This document shows, piece after piece, positions 13,101 through 22,969 of a stretch of DNA of 64,000 nt (position 1 is its first letter; each line of letters starts with the position of its first letter). The translations under genes were made by a program, and so were the position numbers. The notes beneath the pieces were generated by a model. That model was not told where the DNA came from, did not search any database, and was given only the letters and a program-made list of their open reading frames with translations. The stretch covers positions 111,949,501 to 112,013,500 of the forward strand of contig NC_060213.1 in the NCBI RefSeq assembly GCF_021130785.1, given 5' to 3'. Origin of the DNA: Homalodisca vitripennis (Eukaryota > Arthropoda > Insecta > Hemiptera > Cicadellidae).

Positions 13101-15302
13101 TTCTCTAGCTCAGAGTTTATTCTAGAAATTTTCAAATCCAAATGAGGAATATCATGTCGCATGGGTATTGTAGCCAGGAGCAGATTGATGTTTTTCCGTG
13201 TTTTTAATCAAGTTATTTACATCATCCAAAAATCGCGCAACACCAGTGGTCTCAATGTTATTCGTTCCTGCCTGCGATCACTAAGAGATGATCTCTGCTG
13301 GTCAAATTTTTAGAAATCTCTTTGACCTCCTCTACAACACTATTGAATCTTGCCCCAGGTCGTACATATGAACAAACATTTACGTGAGTTCTTTGTTGCA
13401 CTAGGTTACTGAGATTTTTCCCATGACTGTCTGCCAAGATTATCAGTTGAGGTTGTAACAATTTAGAAGACCCATGTATTGGTTCACCATTATCCTCATA
13501 ATGTACTTTTTTCATTAAGTTGGTTAGCTGATCTTTTAGTTTTGTTCCCGTGATCAACAGTTACAGGTGAAATTTGATAAGAATTACTTCTGGTTACTCT
13601 ATGTTTTTTTCTACTGTATTTCCCAGATTAGGAAAGTCCTCAGGAGAATGAATGTTGAAACCATCCCCAGACATTTCATCTTCTTTTAAAAAGTGAAAAT
13701 ATATTTTCTGTTTGGATGGAAAAGTGCTCTTCAGAATGAGCTTTATTTCTACTCTAGGGTGTCTTTTGTGAGTAACTGGGGTAAACACAGTTCTCTGTCT
13801 AGGTGTGTCATTTAGTTCATCAATGGTGTCTTTTAACTGCATGATTGCAGCTTCCTTTTCACTTAAGATATTTTCATATAGTGTCATTTTGTGTAAAAGT
13901 TCTTTATGAGCGTTCTAATATTAGGTTCATACTTAAACAATCACATACAGGTGATATAGGAGCTAAATCTTTAAATAATTTGATTAGTGGAATAAGAATA
14001 AATGCCTGAACAACACTTGCATTTTAGTAATTAGCTGTTGTAAATTAAACAGAAATAGTCTCATAAGATTACATAGGATCTTTGGAAGTATTTCAAATCC
14101 ACAAATTGCACATTTAGATTGTAAGATCCATATATTTCCATAATTCCATATATGTACACAATACAATAGTTTTAGAAACCTTATATCACCATACAAAAAG
14201 TCAAGAAATTCTTTTAATAACATAGATTACTGACTGAACTTGATAAAAGCAATGTTTGTCTAATAAGTGCTAAATGACTGCAAGCCCAGTCTGAGATTGT
14301 TCTGTCTAGGTTAGAAAAAACCAAAATATTTTTCAATCATTAAGTTCCTAAAGGAGTAAGCTGGGCACTAGCAAATATTTTATTGCAATTGTCTTTAATG
14401 AGCAATGCGCAAATGTGTGATTGTACAAATTTTTATCCTTAAAACATAAGAAATCCTTAAAAATTACAGCAAACTATAGCTTTATAGGTCTGGAATATTT
14501 GATTTATTAATAATTGCGGCTCTGTAGAATAGCTTTATGGTATTGTAATGTGCGTTACCACTGGATTAATAGTTTACCTTAGTCTCACTAATACCGCATG
14601 GTAAATGGCATCTGAAAAGCACTAAAACCAAACATGGCAGTTACCTTGCTATTGAAAATGTTTTGTATTAAGCACTAAGTTTTAAGAAACAAATCTGAAA
14701 TCTAGACAGGTCAGACCTCTATCCAACACCCCTCTTTCTATTCCAATCCCAACTCCTGATTTTCTTCCAGTAGTCAGTTATTCAACCATTCACAGTTCAA
14801 TGCTTTTAACTCAACCAGATAAGTCCATGCTGTGTTCAACAAATTATTATTATCAAATAACGGTTTTATATCCTTGAATTCTGATATTGTGATTCAAATA
14901 AATTTTAGATGGAGTTTTTACATTATTTGAATTTTTTTTCTAAAATTAAGATAAAAACAGAATCTAATTTGTAGTTGTGTTGTTCCCATGTAGTATATTA
15001 ATCGTACATATTACTGTATGTACATATTCTGCATCCTATTGTTTCGTACATTTACATGTAAAATCTGTCTCAAAAATAATTTCCTCTTTCCAGGCACTTG
15101 CCGGGAGGCAAGGCAACGCCAAGGACACATGAACGTGTACAGTCAGGCACTGTTCCAACCTCCTCTGACCACACTCCCCAGTAACCCCCAGGGTCACCCC
15201 CTTCTGAGGCTCACTTCTGACAACAGGCTAACCCTGGAAACTCACCGACCTGCCCCCATAGTGCGAGCAATCCACAAGAAGGAGACAGTCACCAAACTGT
15301 GA
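3548..15302 (+). CDS. Unrecognised protein gene, 3' four coding exons (gene span)
   Basis: Four exons join in frame: 3548-4103, 6289-6677, 7458-7695 and 15094-15302, 1392 nt in total (463 codons plus stop). Intron phases are 0 before the first exon, then 1, 0 and 1. The 5' part lies left of the window, because the first exon begins with an acceptor in open phase. The product is hydrophilic. It has a Ser/Lys/Arg-rich stretch, then an acidic-basic helical region (VNNL-like segments around NLMEEVRKDASN and VLNWLYHGMD), an Arg-rich patch (SKERRRGRKPH) and a Pro/Leu/Thr-rich tail ending VTKL. I see no signal peptide, membrane segment or named domain. Stable frames, GC content well above the flanks and clean splice sites show a real gene. 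Function unknown. Confidence 0.75.
4104..4913. other. Intron, AT-rich
   Basis: First part of the 2.2-kb intron between exons a and b. It starts with the donor GTAACA and shows no recognisable repeat or coding signal before the palindromic MITE at 4914. Confidence 0.6.
4914..5316. mobile_element. Palindromic MITE with TTAA ends
   Basis: The left end TTAAGGGGGTTCGG is mirrored by CCGAACCCCCTTAA at the right end. The inverted arms extend about 150 bp inward (GGTATGCCCTATCCTTCCCA near the ends, TTAACAAAGGTCTAAAT-type sequence nearer the middle) around an A/T-only centre. There is no ORF. The TTAA at each end could be a piggyBac-type target duplication or part of the TIR with a TA duplication. 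When transcribed within the intron it would fold into a long hairpin. Confidence 0.85.
5426..6053. mobile_element. hAT-like nonautonomous element
   Basis: The ends TAGAGATGTGCC and GGCCCACCTCTA are diverged inverted copies of a hAT-type terminus. Inside the ends lies a second inverted motif built from GGAACTGGAACAGTTC-like sequence, partly in direct repeat near 5455-5490. Flanks read GCACAAAT and CACCAAAT, an imperfect 8-bp duplication. There is no transposase. It sits in the intron between exons a and b of the plus-strand gene. Confidence 0.65.
6289..6677 (+). CDS. Exon b of the unrecognised gene
   Basis: The acceptor is TTATTCTCAG and the donor GTAAGT. The first two bases complete a Gly codon begun by exon a (phase 1), and the exon ends in phase 0. 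It encodes WQWAERVIDSASQHSEG, then VELVFTPAPGRVLRYRVRL, an Arg/Ser/Leu-rich middle and GVGSIVEALVTLNKFS. Base composition is clearly higher in G+C than the surrounding intron. No family assigned. Confidence 0.78.
6678..7457. other. Intron, AT-rich
   Basis: A 780-bp intron running from GTAAGT to an AAAG acceptor with a weak pyrimidine tract. An alternative TAG at 7438-7440 would not keep the frame with exon b. No other feature seen. Confidence 0.6.
7458..7695 (+). CDS. Exon c of the unrecognised gene
   Basis: The exon begins GTG CTA CAA GAA in phase 0 and ends CTG CTA G before the donor GTAGAT (phase 1). It encodes an acidic helix (EVSTLLPEDERAQVLDDIQ), a basic cluster (SKERRRGRKPHSW) and a Pro-rich segment (YKPVPEFIGPPLRSE). 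The acceptor is poor in pyrimidines, so the exact start is less certain than the frame. Confidence 0.7.
7740..8000 (-). mobile_element. Possible LINE 3' end with GAATT tail
   Basis: On the minus strand this ends TTATGAATAAAGAAGTTTTG and then a short GAATT-type tail. The design resembles LINEs whose 3' ends finish in short tandem repeats. No protein-coding part is preserved, so family and even identity are uncertain. Confidence 0.35.
8001..9013. repeat. Intron sequence with a 36-bp direct repeat
   Basis: A motif of about 36 bp, starting ACTAACCTGCAT and ending CTCGCTGTGTT, occurs at 8094-8129 and again at 8158-8193. It lies in a GC-richer block (about 8030-8250) within otherwise AT-rich sequence. 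The block probably belongs to an unidentified repeat family. The remainder to 9013 shows nothing recognisable. Confidence 0.5.
9088..11985 (-). pseudogene. LINE ORF2: endonuclease and reverse transcriptase, frameshifted
   Basis: From the N terminus: an endonuclease part with LTEHK, GGGVMILTKK, GYFNIDM and the SDHDAQLIEI block; then RT motifs NYRPIALLPAFSKIYE, FQHGFRKGKS and LDLSKAFDSISHEILL; then a C-terminal part with FYNNLPSSIQS. The catalytic YADD box near 9940 carries a one-base insertion (codons TTC TAT GCA, an extra G, GAT GAT GCA), which removes activity. Several other frame breaks divide it into short open pieces. Confidence 0.75.
11988..13887 (-). pseudogene. LINE ORF1 with SGNH/esterase-like domain, broken
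   Basis: The start at 13887 gives MTLYENILSEKEAAIMQLKD, a probable coiled coil. Downstream come an SGNH block I (ILADSHGKNLSNL), a block III-like stretch (LLVIAGRNE, where GTND or GRND is usual) and a block V-like LHGLHMNKKGKNKVA, with Asp replaced before GLH. Several frame breaks separate them. Esterase-like ORF1 proteins are known from CR1-group LINEs, where they are thought to help RNP handling or membrane association; that role is not shown here. Confidence 0.6.
13951..15093. other. Intron, AT-rich
   Basis: 3' part of the 7.4-kb intron. It ends in a good acceptor (TTTCCTCTTTCCAG). No coding or repeat signal is supported. Confidence 0.55.
15094..15302 (+). CDS. Terminal exon d of the unrecognised gene
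   Basis: The first two bases complete a Gly codon from exon c. It reads TCREARQRQGHMNVYSQALF, a Pro/Leu/Thr-rich middle and a basic end, HKKETVTKL, then stop TGA at 15300-15302. An overlapping pair of AATAAA signals follows within 25 bp. The strong acceptor, preserved frame and immediate polyadenylation signal make this the 3' end of the gene. Confidence 0.8.
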
Positions 15303-15314
15303 TGTTTATTAACA

Positions 15315-15324
15315 AATAAATAAA
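15315..15324 (+). terminator. Polyadenylation signals of the plus-strand gene
   Basis: AATAAATAAA contains two overlapping AATAAA hexamers starting 12 bp after the stop codon. The implied 3' UTR is very short, ending before the LINE at 15387. Confidence 0.65.
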
Positions 15325-15816
15325 ATGTACATAACTCAATGTTTTGTACGACTAATCATTTTCCATGAAAAGCATTGGTAGAGTTTTTTCATTTCATTTA
15401 TTTATTTCCAAACAATTCATGAATACAATTGACTTACAAAATAGTAAAACGAAAATTGGAATAATACCTGCAGAGACTCCACGTCTGTGTGCAGGATTAG
15501 AGTTCTTAAGACAGTCCAGCAGCACTAATAAACTTATTTAATTGAACTTTGCTAGCTTACATTAACATTAAATAAATGAACTTCTAAATGTGATATAATT
15601 TTAAACTAAAACATTGTATACATCCTGCATATATAAGTAAAAAAGTAAACACGACATTCTACGGTATTCTATTAATTATATAGCTAAAGAGAGAGTTAAT
15701 CCAAGAACTAGAGAAGTTATATACGTTACTGTCAGAATTAATCTGAGCTAGTCAAGCCAATCATAAATTATGTTGCAGAATAGGTGCAAGGAAGCGAGTT
15801 ATTTGTTGGTTTTGTG

Positions 15817-15850
15817 TGTGTGCGCGCGTGTGTGTGCGTGTGTGTGTGTA
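15817..15850. repeat. GT/GC-rich microsatellite
   Basis: An alternating TGTGTG/CGCGCG tract (roughly 15815-15850) lies inside the 3' UTR-like part of the LINE. Confidence 0.85.
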
Positions 15851-16045
15851 AGTGCTTGTGATAGAGTGATCGAACGTGTGTGCAATTTACCATTAGGCTT
15901 TGTCTATGGCGACTGAATGAGAGCCTCCGCTGCCGCCCAGCCCAGGCCGAGCAACCACTCGCCCACCCTTCGCTTGTATGCAGCAGCACCACCACCCATC
16001 GGCCTGCAGTACATCAGTTGGGAGAATTCCTATAAAGTTGGTGAG

Positions 16046-18921
16046 CTAAATAAAACGAATTATTAATTTCCAAAGTGTGTGCCGGTCTGGGAATATCAAA
16101 TCCAAAATTTTAACTCTATTTCTTGTTAAGTATGTATGGGAACTTTCTTGGAACATTGTATTTTTATTATTGCGAATATATATTAAATAGGGACTTAATA
16201 AAAAGCTGTCATATTTAAAAACAGGAAACCGCTCGAGTAATAATTCAGTAGGATATCTTCTGTTTTTCATAAGGATAACTTTCATTATGGATCTCTGAGC
16301 AACCGACAGCGGCTCGAGAGTAGACGAAGAGGCCCCCCACGCCAGAATGCCGTACTGCAGCGTCGACTGTACATAAGAGAAGTAAACCTCCCTACACTGA
16401 CCAGCAGACAGCACCCGCGCCAGCTGCATTAATGCATAAATCATGGTTCGAAGCTTCTTTTTTACATACTGGACGTGTGGAACCCAACTTAGCTTCTGAT
16501 CGATAATTACTCCCAATGTACTTGTATTGTTCCACACGCTCAATAGTGCCACAGCCGCAAGCTATCGCACGGTGGTCACCGCAGGAGTGCATCCTCAGTT
16601 GCCTCGGTCCTGGATCGTTCTTCATGAAAATCGGTAGGTGTTTTGTTTTGTCCAACGTTTACGCTAAGCACATTGTGGTCAAACCAATTCTTAATTCTCA
16701 TGAGATCCAAGGACGCGTGGTCATATGCCTCCTCCCAAGTGTCACCAGTTGAAACTAAGGCCGTATCGTCCGCAAATAGAAATAATTTTCCCTTTTAAAA
16801 ATCAATTTTGACAATGTTGTTTATGTAAACATTAAACAGAAGTGGTCCTAGGGTACTTCCTTGAACTACACATAGCTTACAGGTATGGTGTCGCTATTAA
16901 TGTTGCTGATAGAAACCATTTGGGTTCTATTGTTAAAGTAACTGTTAAACCAATTAAGAGCATTGTTTTTAACTCCAATAATTTCCAGTTTTCTAATGAG
17001 ATTTGTTCTATTAATGGAATCGAAAGCCTTAGCTAAGTCTAGGAATGTCACTATAACATGTTTTTTTTCTCCCAATTTTATGTGAAATTAATTTAATAAC
17101 GTCAATTAAAGCATCGGATGTATTTTTTTTTCTTCTCTAAAACCATACTGTTCTTTAGCTACAATGTGAAATTGATTTAGGTAACTCACTAACTGAATTT
17201 TTACACATTTCTCGAGAATCTTATCTATTGATGTCAAGAGTGAAATTGGTCTATAATTACCGTGTTGTGATTTCTGGCCAGACTTATAGATAGGAATGAC
17301 TTTAGCGATCTTAAAAGCGTTAGGAAATTTTCCGGATCGTATACATTAAATTTATTAAGTGAAGAAGAGGCTGTGCCAATATGCAAAGATTGTTTTTAAT
17401 TAAATTTGTTGGAATTGCATCCCAACCAGGAGCCGACCGCGCTCTTAAAGAATTTAACGACCCTGAAAAAGTTCTTGTTGAGTGGACAGGCCTCAGTTCA
17501 AAACACGGCATTCAAAGCGTGGTCAGCGTCCTCGACCTCAGAAGGCCCACTGGGGTTTGAGCTTGCCCACCAAACCGCGACCCCACTGAGGCAAAATAAA
17601 CAATAAATTCGTCACATATGGTTTTCACATCTTGAGGTGTGGCAGGGCCGCCGCGTGCACAAAAAGCTTCAATCGGGAACCGTTCCTTTCCCCCGGGGCT
17701 TCCCGCAACCTCTTTCACCACACAGCCCAAAACTTCCTAGCGTCTCTCCGGCAGTTTCCACCATTTTATTTTGATAAAAATTGTATTTAGCCCTGTTTAA
17801 TAGTTGCGTGGAGAGTGTTTCGGTAACGTAAATATCTATTACGCAGATTAACGTTTAAAAGGTTCCTTATTCAATTTTAGTATGCAATTGATCCCAACGC
17901 CTGATTGATTTAATGATTCCTAAAGTTATCCCACGGTTTTCACTTTTTTAAAATTTGGATGTGATTTTGATTTTTTTCATGTATATATTTCTATCAGCTC
18001 CCGTAAACTTTCCATAAATCCCTCAGTAGCAGAATCTAAATCTTCATTGTCTGTGATATGGTCCCACTTTTTATCTTTTAAGATCTCACCAATTTTTTGC
18101 CCAGTCTGTTTTAGATTAGAATGTTTACTGGGCTGTGGGAATTATGTTTTTTTATTATTTAGGCCAATCTGCATAATTAATAAACTGTGGTCGGTGATCG
18201 CAGTGTTTTATTACATATGAACTTGCCACCGCCGCAGCTAGCAAACTTTACAAAAAAGTGATCAATGCAAGTTTTACTACTCGGCCGCGTCACCTGATTC
18301 ACTACTGCAACAAAACCTTTGTCATACAAGACCGTCGAGATATCGTTCTTCTACGGAATTGTGGTTGGTATTTAGAATGTCGCAATTAATGTCGCCAGCA
18401 AGAATGAAAAGTTGGTTGTTGTTTGCAGTGTCAGTAAAGTGACGACTAATTGCCTCAGTGAAAGCGGGTAAGATTGGAGTTTGGGCTCCGATACACAGCA
18501 AGCAGCTCACACGGCGTAACCGGCCAATTGCAATGTAAGAGATAAGCTCGTGGCTACCCCGCCCAGGCAGAGCTCACAACAGGTCACTGGCTAAGTGTCA
18601 TCTATGTACACAACAAGTCCGTCGCTCTGGTTCAGGCTATTCTGCCGACCGATAGAGATTATAACCATCCAAGTGCATTAAATTACTTCCAGTATTTAGC
18701 CAAGCTTCAGTTAAAATAATACAATTAGCCTTAATTTCTAAATCTTGTAACACAACCAAAAACTCATCAATATTTTTATTATAGTTCCGAATATTCTGCT
18801 GGATTATTGTAAAAGATGAGCCGCTGTTTCGATTAACTCCTATACTCTGTGCCTTAAAATCACTAATTTCATTAAATACTAAACATTGAACTATATTACA
18901 CTCATCATCACTTTGAATCAT
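16046..18921 (-). pseudogene. LINE endonuclease-RT polyprotein, broken
   Basis: Open pieces in order are 18921-18637 (endonuclease N terminus), 18510-18322 (GDINCD, endonuclease), 17511-17320 (GWDAIPTNLI, RT motif region), 17075-16866 (LAKAFDSI) and 16552-16046 (post-RT domain). The FADD box is intact, but the frame is not continuous. Confidence 0.7.
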
Positions 18922-18960
18922 TTGATGTTTAAATATAATAAATTAAAGTTAAGTTAGTGT

Positions 18961-19920
18961 CGTCCAGCATGCTTCAAACCACCTCCTAAATGCCAATCTC
19001 TTAATATGTAACTAGGTCACATTTCCGCAATTTAATTCATTACTGAATAGAAGATATATATATATATATATACATATATACATGTATAACGTCATTGTTC
19101 ACTGTGTTTATTAAAGTTATGACGATAAGATGTTATTAACCTTGGGTGTGTATGTAATATCGATTACTTTTTACTATGTGTATCTATCTCCTTCAATATA
19201 GAATGTGTTTATATTAGTTGCAAATGATAGGAAGTTTATGGCAAGCTGCAATAGGCTATATTCCAGTGTGGAATCCAGATTAAGAGCCGTATTAAATCAT
19301 TTTATAATTTAGTTGCTATGATGTAAAATAGAATACATTTAAAAATAATAAAAAAATAATATGTGGAGACAAAAAATATATGGTGCATACAAACTGGGAA
19401 GTTTAGTTGGAAAATAAACTATGTATCGAGCTAGAAATAATTGTTTCTTAATTTGGATTAAATGATGTCATTGTAAAAATAATAAAATGTATGCTATAAC
19501 TTTTTCCACTAGTTGAAAAATTAGTTATCTACATTTTTCAATGTGTATAGTAGAAATTGAAACGGTGTGTATAAATGTATAATTATTAATTTAATTATGT
19601 AACATATTTTACTATTTATTTTATAATGTGTAGTTATATTGTTATTACTTATAAACCAAAAATTACAATAGACTAGAGAAAAGATAGACATATGTTGGAA
19701 AAATCTTTAACCTAAAAAATTTAGTTTATAATTGTATTTATTTGCACAATAAATTAAAGGTCTTGTAAAGACCCCATTTCCCCCTAAATAGATCAAAATA
19801 ATGAAAAACTTCCAAAAAAGATGAATTCTTTACCCATAACTGTACATTACTATTTACTGCATGCTTTAAATAGTTTACATAAGGTGTTTGTCATGTGTTT
19901 TTTTTTTTAGTTAGACTCCA
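18961..19920. other. Intergenic AT-rich sequence with a TA tract
   Basis: No coding signal. A (TA)n tract with one TAC interruption lies at about 19053-19080. Confidence 0.6.
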
Positions 19921-20153
19921 CAGTGGTGTAACTAGAACTTGGACTAGGGATAAATCTGATTGAAGAGTACACAATGACGTGGACTACGGAATAAATCTAA
20001 ATGAATAAGATAAGCTTAATTCAAATTTAAACATTTAACTACTGTATTTAAAACCAGTTGGATGGCTATTTTATAACTATTTTCTGTTTTATTTTGAGGA
20101 CTTCGGGAGCGGGTGCTTCTATCCCCCTCATCTCCCCATTAGTTACGCCACTG
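19921..20153. mobile_element. Short hAT-like MITE
   Basis: The ends CAGTGGTGTAACTA and TAGTTACGCCACTG form a 14-bp imperfect TIR of hAT type. The flanking octamers AGACTCCA and AGGCTGCA agree at 6 of 8 positions, a decayed 8-bp target duplication. The 233-bp interior has no ORF. Confidence 0.75.
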
Positions 20154-22850
20154 AGGCTGCAACAACCAACACCTCACTAATCCTCGTACTGATCAATAGC
20201 AACCGAGTAGTAGAATTCTGAAAAACCAGTGTCCATATCAGCGCTGTGACCCGAACATACATCACTTGAGAAAATTGAAATACCAAGATGTCATGTAGGC
20301 CTACTACCTAATAGAAATAAAAAACATATCTCACATATATAAAAGACACACTTCGGAACTCTTTTGAAGAGAAGACTTGTATTCTTTTCTGATTGACCAT
20401 TACTATGCAGAACTCTATACAAATAAGCCTACACAGTGTTATCATTTGAAAGAGAATAAAGACAAAGTTCCTTTGACATATTTATGAATATTAGCTTGAA
20501 AGCTAATTCAGGAAACTTCATTTTTTAAGAGAAGCTGAACCCCTTTTTCAGCCCTATCTGTTTATTTGTGTGATATTCAAAAATAAAGTGCAATCGAATA
20601 GTACAATAAATTTTCTTGATTTTACACTATAATCTATGCATTAATATAGTTATTAAAACAAATTATTGACTGAAACGATTACAATACTATGCATCACAAA
20701 ATTTCTTTAGTATGTAAAAGACTTTAGCCCAGAAACTACTCAAGATAAAATTACCATAAAAGACCAATTTAAATCAATCAACAGCTGAAATGATCAGTAC
20801 AATTAATTATAAGTAGTTTTATTTTGAAAATACATGTAATGAATTCAGTGAATATAGTTATCATTTAGTAAACACAGACAGTAAGTCACGTAAGCTTAAC
20901 TAATAAGATTTAACAGAAATTTTACAATATTTTATAATACATTTTTTTATTAATCAAAATTAAACTTATATTAAGGCCTATCTTACATTCCTAAACTTAT
21001 TGTAGTAGTGTTGTTACTAGTGGATAGGCTCCTTTTTAGGATCCACTAACTTTAAAGAAACACATAAAAGCCCAGATATTCAGAAATTTTCAATTGCTCT
21101 GCAATATTTCACAACCAGTAGAGATCATTCTCTAATAATTCCTATAAATTCTGATTCTAGTAATAATCCTTGGCTTTTTGTCCTATTAATTCAAACCTTA
21201 TTGTAATGGTGATCAATTTCACATCTTCTGAAATCCTCATGATTAACCGAGAAGAGGTGAATCAATAATACAACAGTTTGCTAGAAAATAACCTAGAAAA
21301 CACACATTTTCTAGGTTATTTCTTGCATTTCGTTGAAATATTTATATATGTGTGACTGTTTTTTACAACAACAAAAAAATATTTTAATCCAATCTTGATA
21401 ATGTTATATGATTATTGGAAAAATATCAACCTTTAACAGGTGCTGTCAAGGATGAAATCCTCCACAGATAAAGTAAATAAGGTTGCTTTGAATTGGAAAG
21501 GCAAGACTTAAAAATAATAACTATAAATAGCCAATCCAGGGCAAAGATGAATTTGAAACTAAACACTTATAGAGTGTTATTTAAGATTGTCCTAAGTACA
21601 ATAAACACTGTCAATAATTCTCATGTTATGAAATCTTTCATAAAACTATACACTATAAGGCACTTAATCCTTTAAGGGACTTATTCTGGAGTGTTTTCCT
21701 CACACTTCCAACAATAATGCCTCAAAACTTCAACATCATTTTGCCCAGTTTTTAGTATTGCTTTCTAGAAAAATTACACCCAACTCACCAGAGTAAGACG
21801 AGTTAAGAGACTGAATAGATATGTACAGTATTAAGAACAAGCTAGTAATGAAAACTATTTGTATTGATAAAGACAACACTAAACTGTTTAAATAATAAAG
21901 AGAGCAAGTCAGTTGCCAAGGGCGCATCTGAGGCTTCAGTGTTAGGATAGGCTAAATTTTAAAACTGCATTATATATAGGAAGTTATCTCAAATCCACAA
22001 TTTTTCACAATAGAAATTTAGATTTTGGTGTCTAAATGCTAATGAGTTGTTAAAAATGTGATTATCTATTAATGCTAATTGTTTATAATTTATATCCAGC
22101 ATATACTTTCTCAATACAAACTCTATATTTAATATAAATTATAATTCATCACTATAAACAGAGAATCATACGTTTTACAATTTATTATCATTGAGACATA
22201 AAAATTTAAGTTTCTAAAGTGGAAACATTTATAGATTTAAGACAACTTTCTATTTATAGCACAGTTTTAAACTTTATCCCCATGTAAAAAGCAGTGCCTG
22301 AGATGTGTGGTAGTAGCTAACTACGATGCTTTCTTAAAGGAGAAGAATCTCTAGAAATGGAAATTAAGTTTAAACTAGTGGCTCCCAGAACCTGAATCTG
22401 ATCTTTCCCAAAGCACCGATCTTGAGTAAAAGTCCAATTGTGACTGATACGTAATATCCATGACTAACATAGAATCAAACAATTTGCTGTTCCACCATAA
22501 TTTTATTATTATACATTCTATTACCTTTATGCATTAAATAAAATATAAAAAGTACAGCTATTATTTCTTATCATATTGAAACACTACAATGGACATTTAG
22601 TTGTGCTTTATAAAACGTCCGTAACAAGTGCTGAGCTGTTATATGGATATTTTTGCCATCCATAAAAATATTGGGATTGAAATATATATGTTATTGGTTC
22701 TGTTATGCATATTACATGTTTAGTAAATGGTTAGTTCATAAAACACATTACTTATTTAGAAAACAATCCAAATTAAATCTTTTTATGGCTTATTGAAAAT
22801 GAAAACTCCATCTAGGTAAGCACTAAACTGTTTAGATATTACAGCTGTAA
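20154..22850. other. Intergenic AT-rich sequence
   Basis: A gene-free stretch between the plus-strand gene and the HEI10 homologue, probably including the 3' UTR of the latter. A possible minus-strand AATAAA is at 22502-22507. Short open frames here have no family resemblance and are taken as chance. Confidence 0.5.
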
Positions 22851-22859
22851 TAGAGTAAA

Positions 22860-22969
22860 TCACTGCCACGTGGTGTTAGGTCTCTGGCGTGGTGTGGAGC
22901 ATGACATGGAAGAACAAGGAGTGTTGCGAGGAGTACTAGGACGGAACACAAAACTTGGAGTGGGAGGAA
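22860..22969 (-). CDS. Alternative terminal exon, copy 1
   Basis: The most 3' copy on the minus strand. It has an intact frame and stop and carries RQRP like copy 5. Downstream, unique AT-rich sequence would form the 3' UTR. Use as an exon is unproven. Confidence 0.4.

Larger units (their letters stand above)
9016..13950 (-). mobile_element. Near full-length two-ORF non-LTR retrotransposon, inactive
   Basis: It is read on the minus strand. An ORF1 region with SGNH-esterase motifs (11988-13887) is followed by an ORF2 region with an apurinic-type endonuclease and reverse transcriptase (9088-11985). An A-rich tail of about 35 bases (T-run at 9016-9050 on the plus strand) follows the last coding remnant. 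The gene order is that of CR1/L2/Jockey-type LINEs, and the esterase-type ORF1 favours a CR1-like group. Many frameshifts and stops break both ORFs. The 5' boundary near 13950 is approximate. It occupies the 7.4-kb intron of the plus-strand gene, antisense to it. Confidence 0.75.
15387..18960 (-). mobile_element. 5'-truncated LINE (endonuclease-RT type)
   Basis: Read on the minus strand it has an endonuclease start (FTIIQQNIRNYNKNIDEF, ILTEAWLN), RT motifs (FLDLAKAFDSINRTNLIRKL; LFLFADDTALVS near 16770) and a C-terminal part (YFSYVQSTLQYGILAWG). A long 3' UTR follows, ending in A/T-rich AAATAAATAAATGAAATG at 15387-15408. No ORF1 is visible beyond about 18960. Frameshifts and stops interrupt the coding region. 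The 3' end lies only about 85 bp from the stop codon of the plus-strand gene, in the opposite orientation. Confidence 0.75.

Noticed and set aside
12228..13145. Plus-strand open frames over the LINE ORF1
   Set aside because: They are antisense shadows of the minus-strand ORF1.
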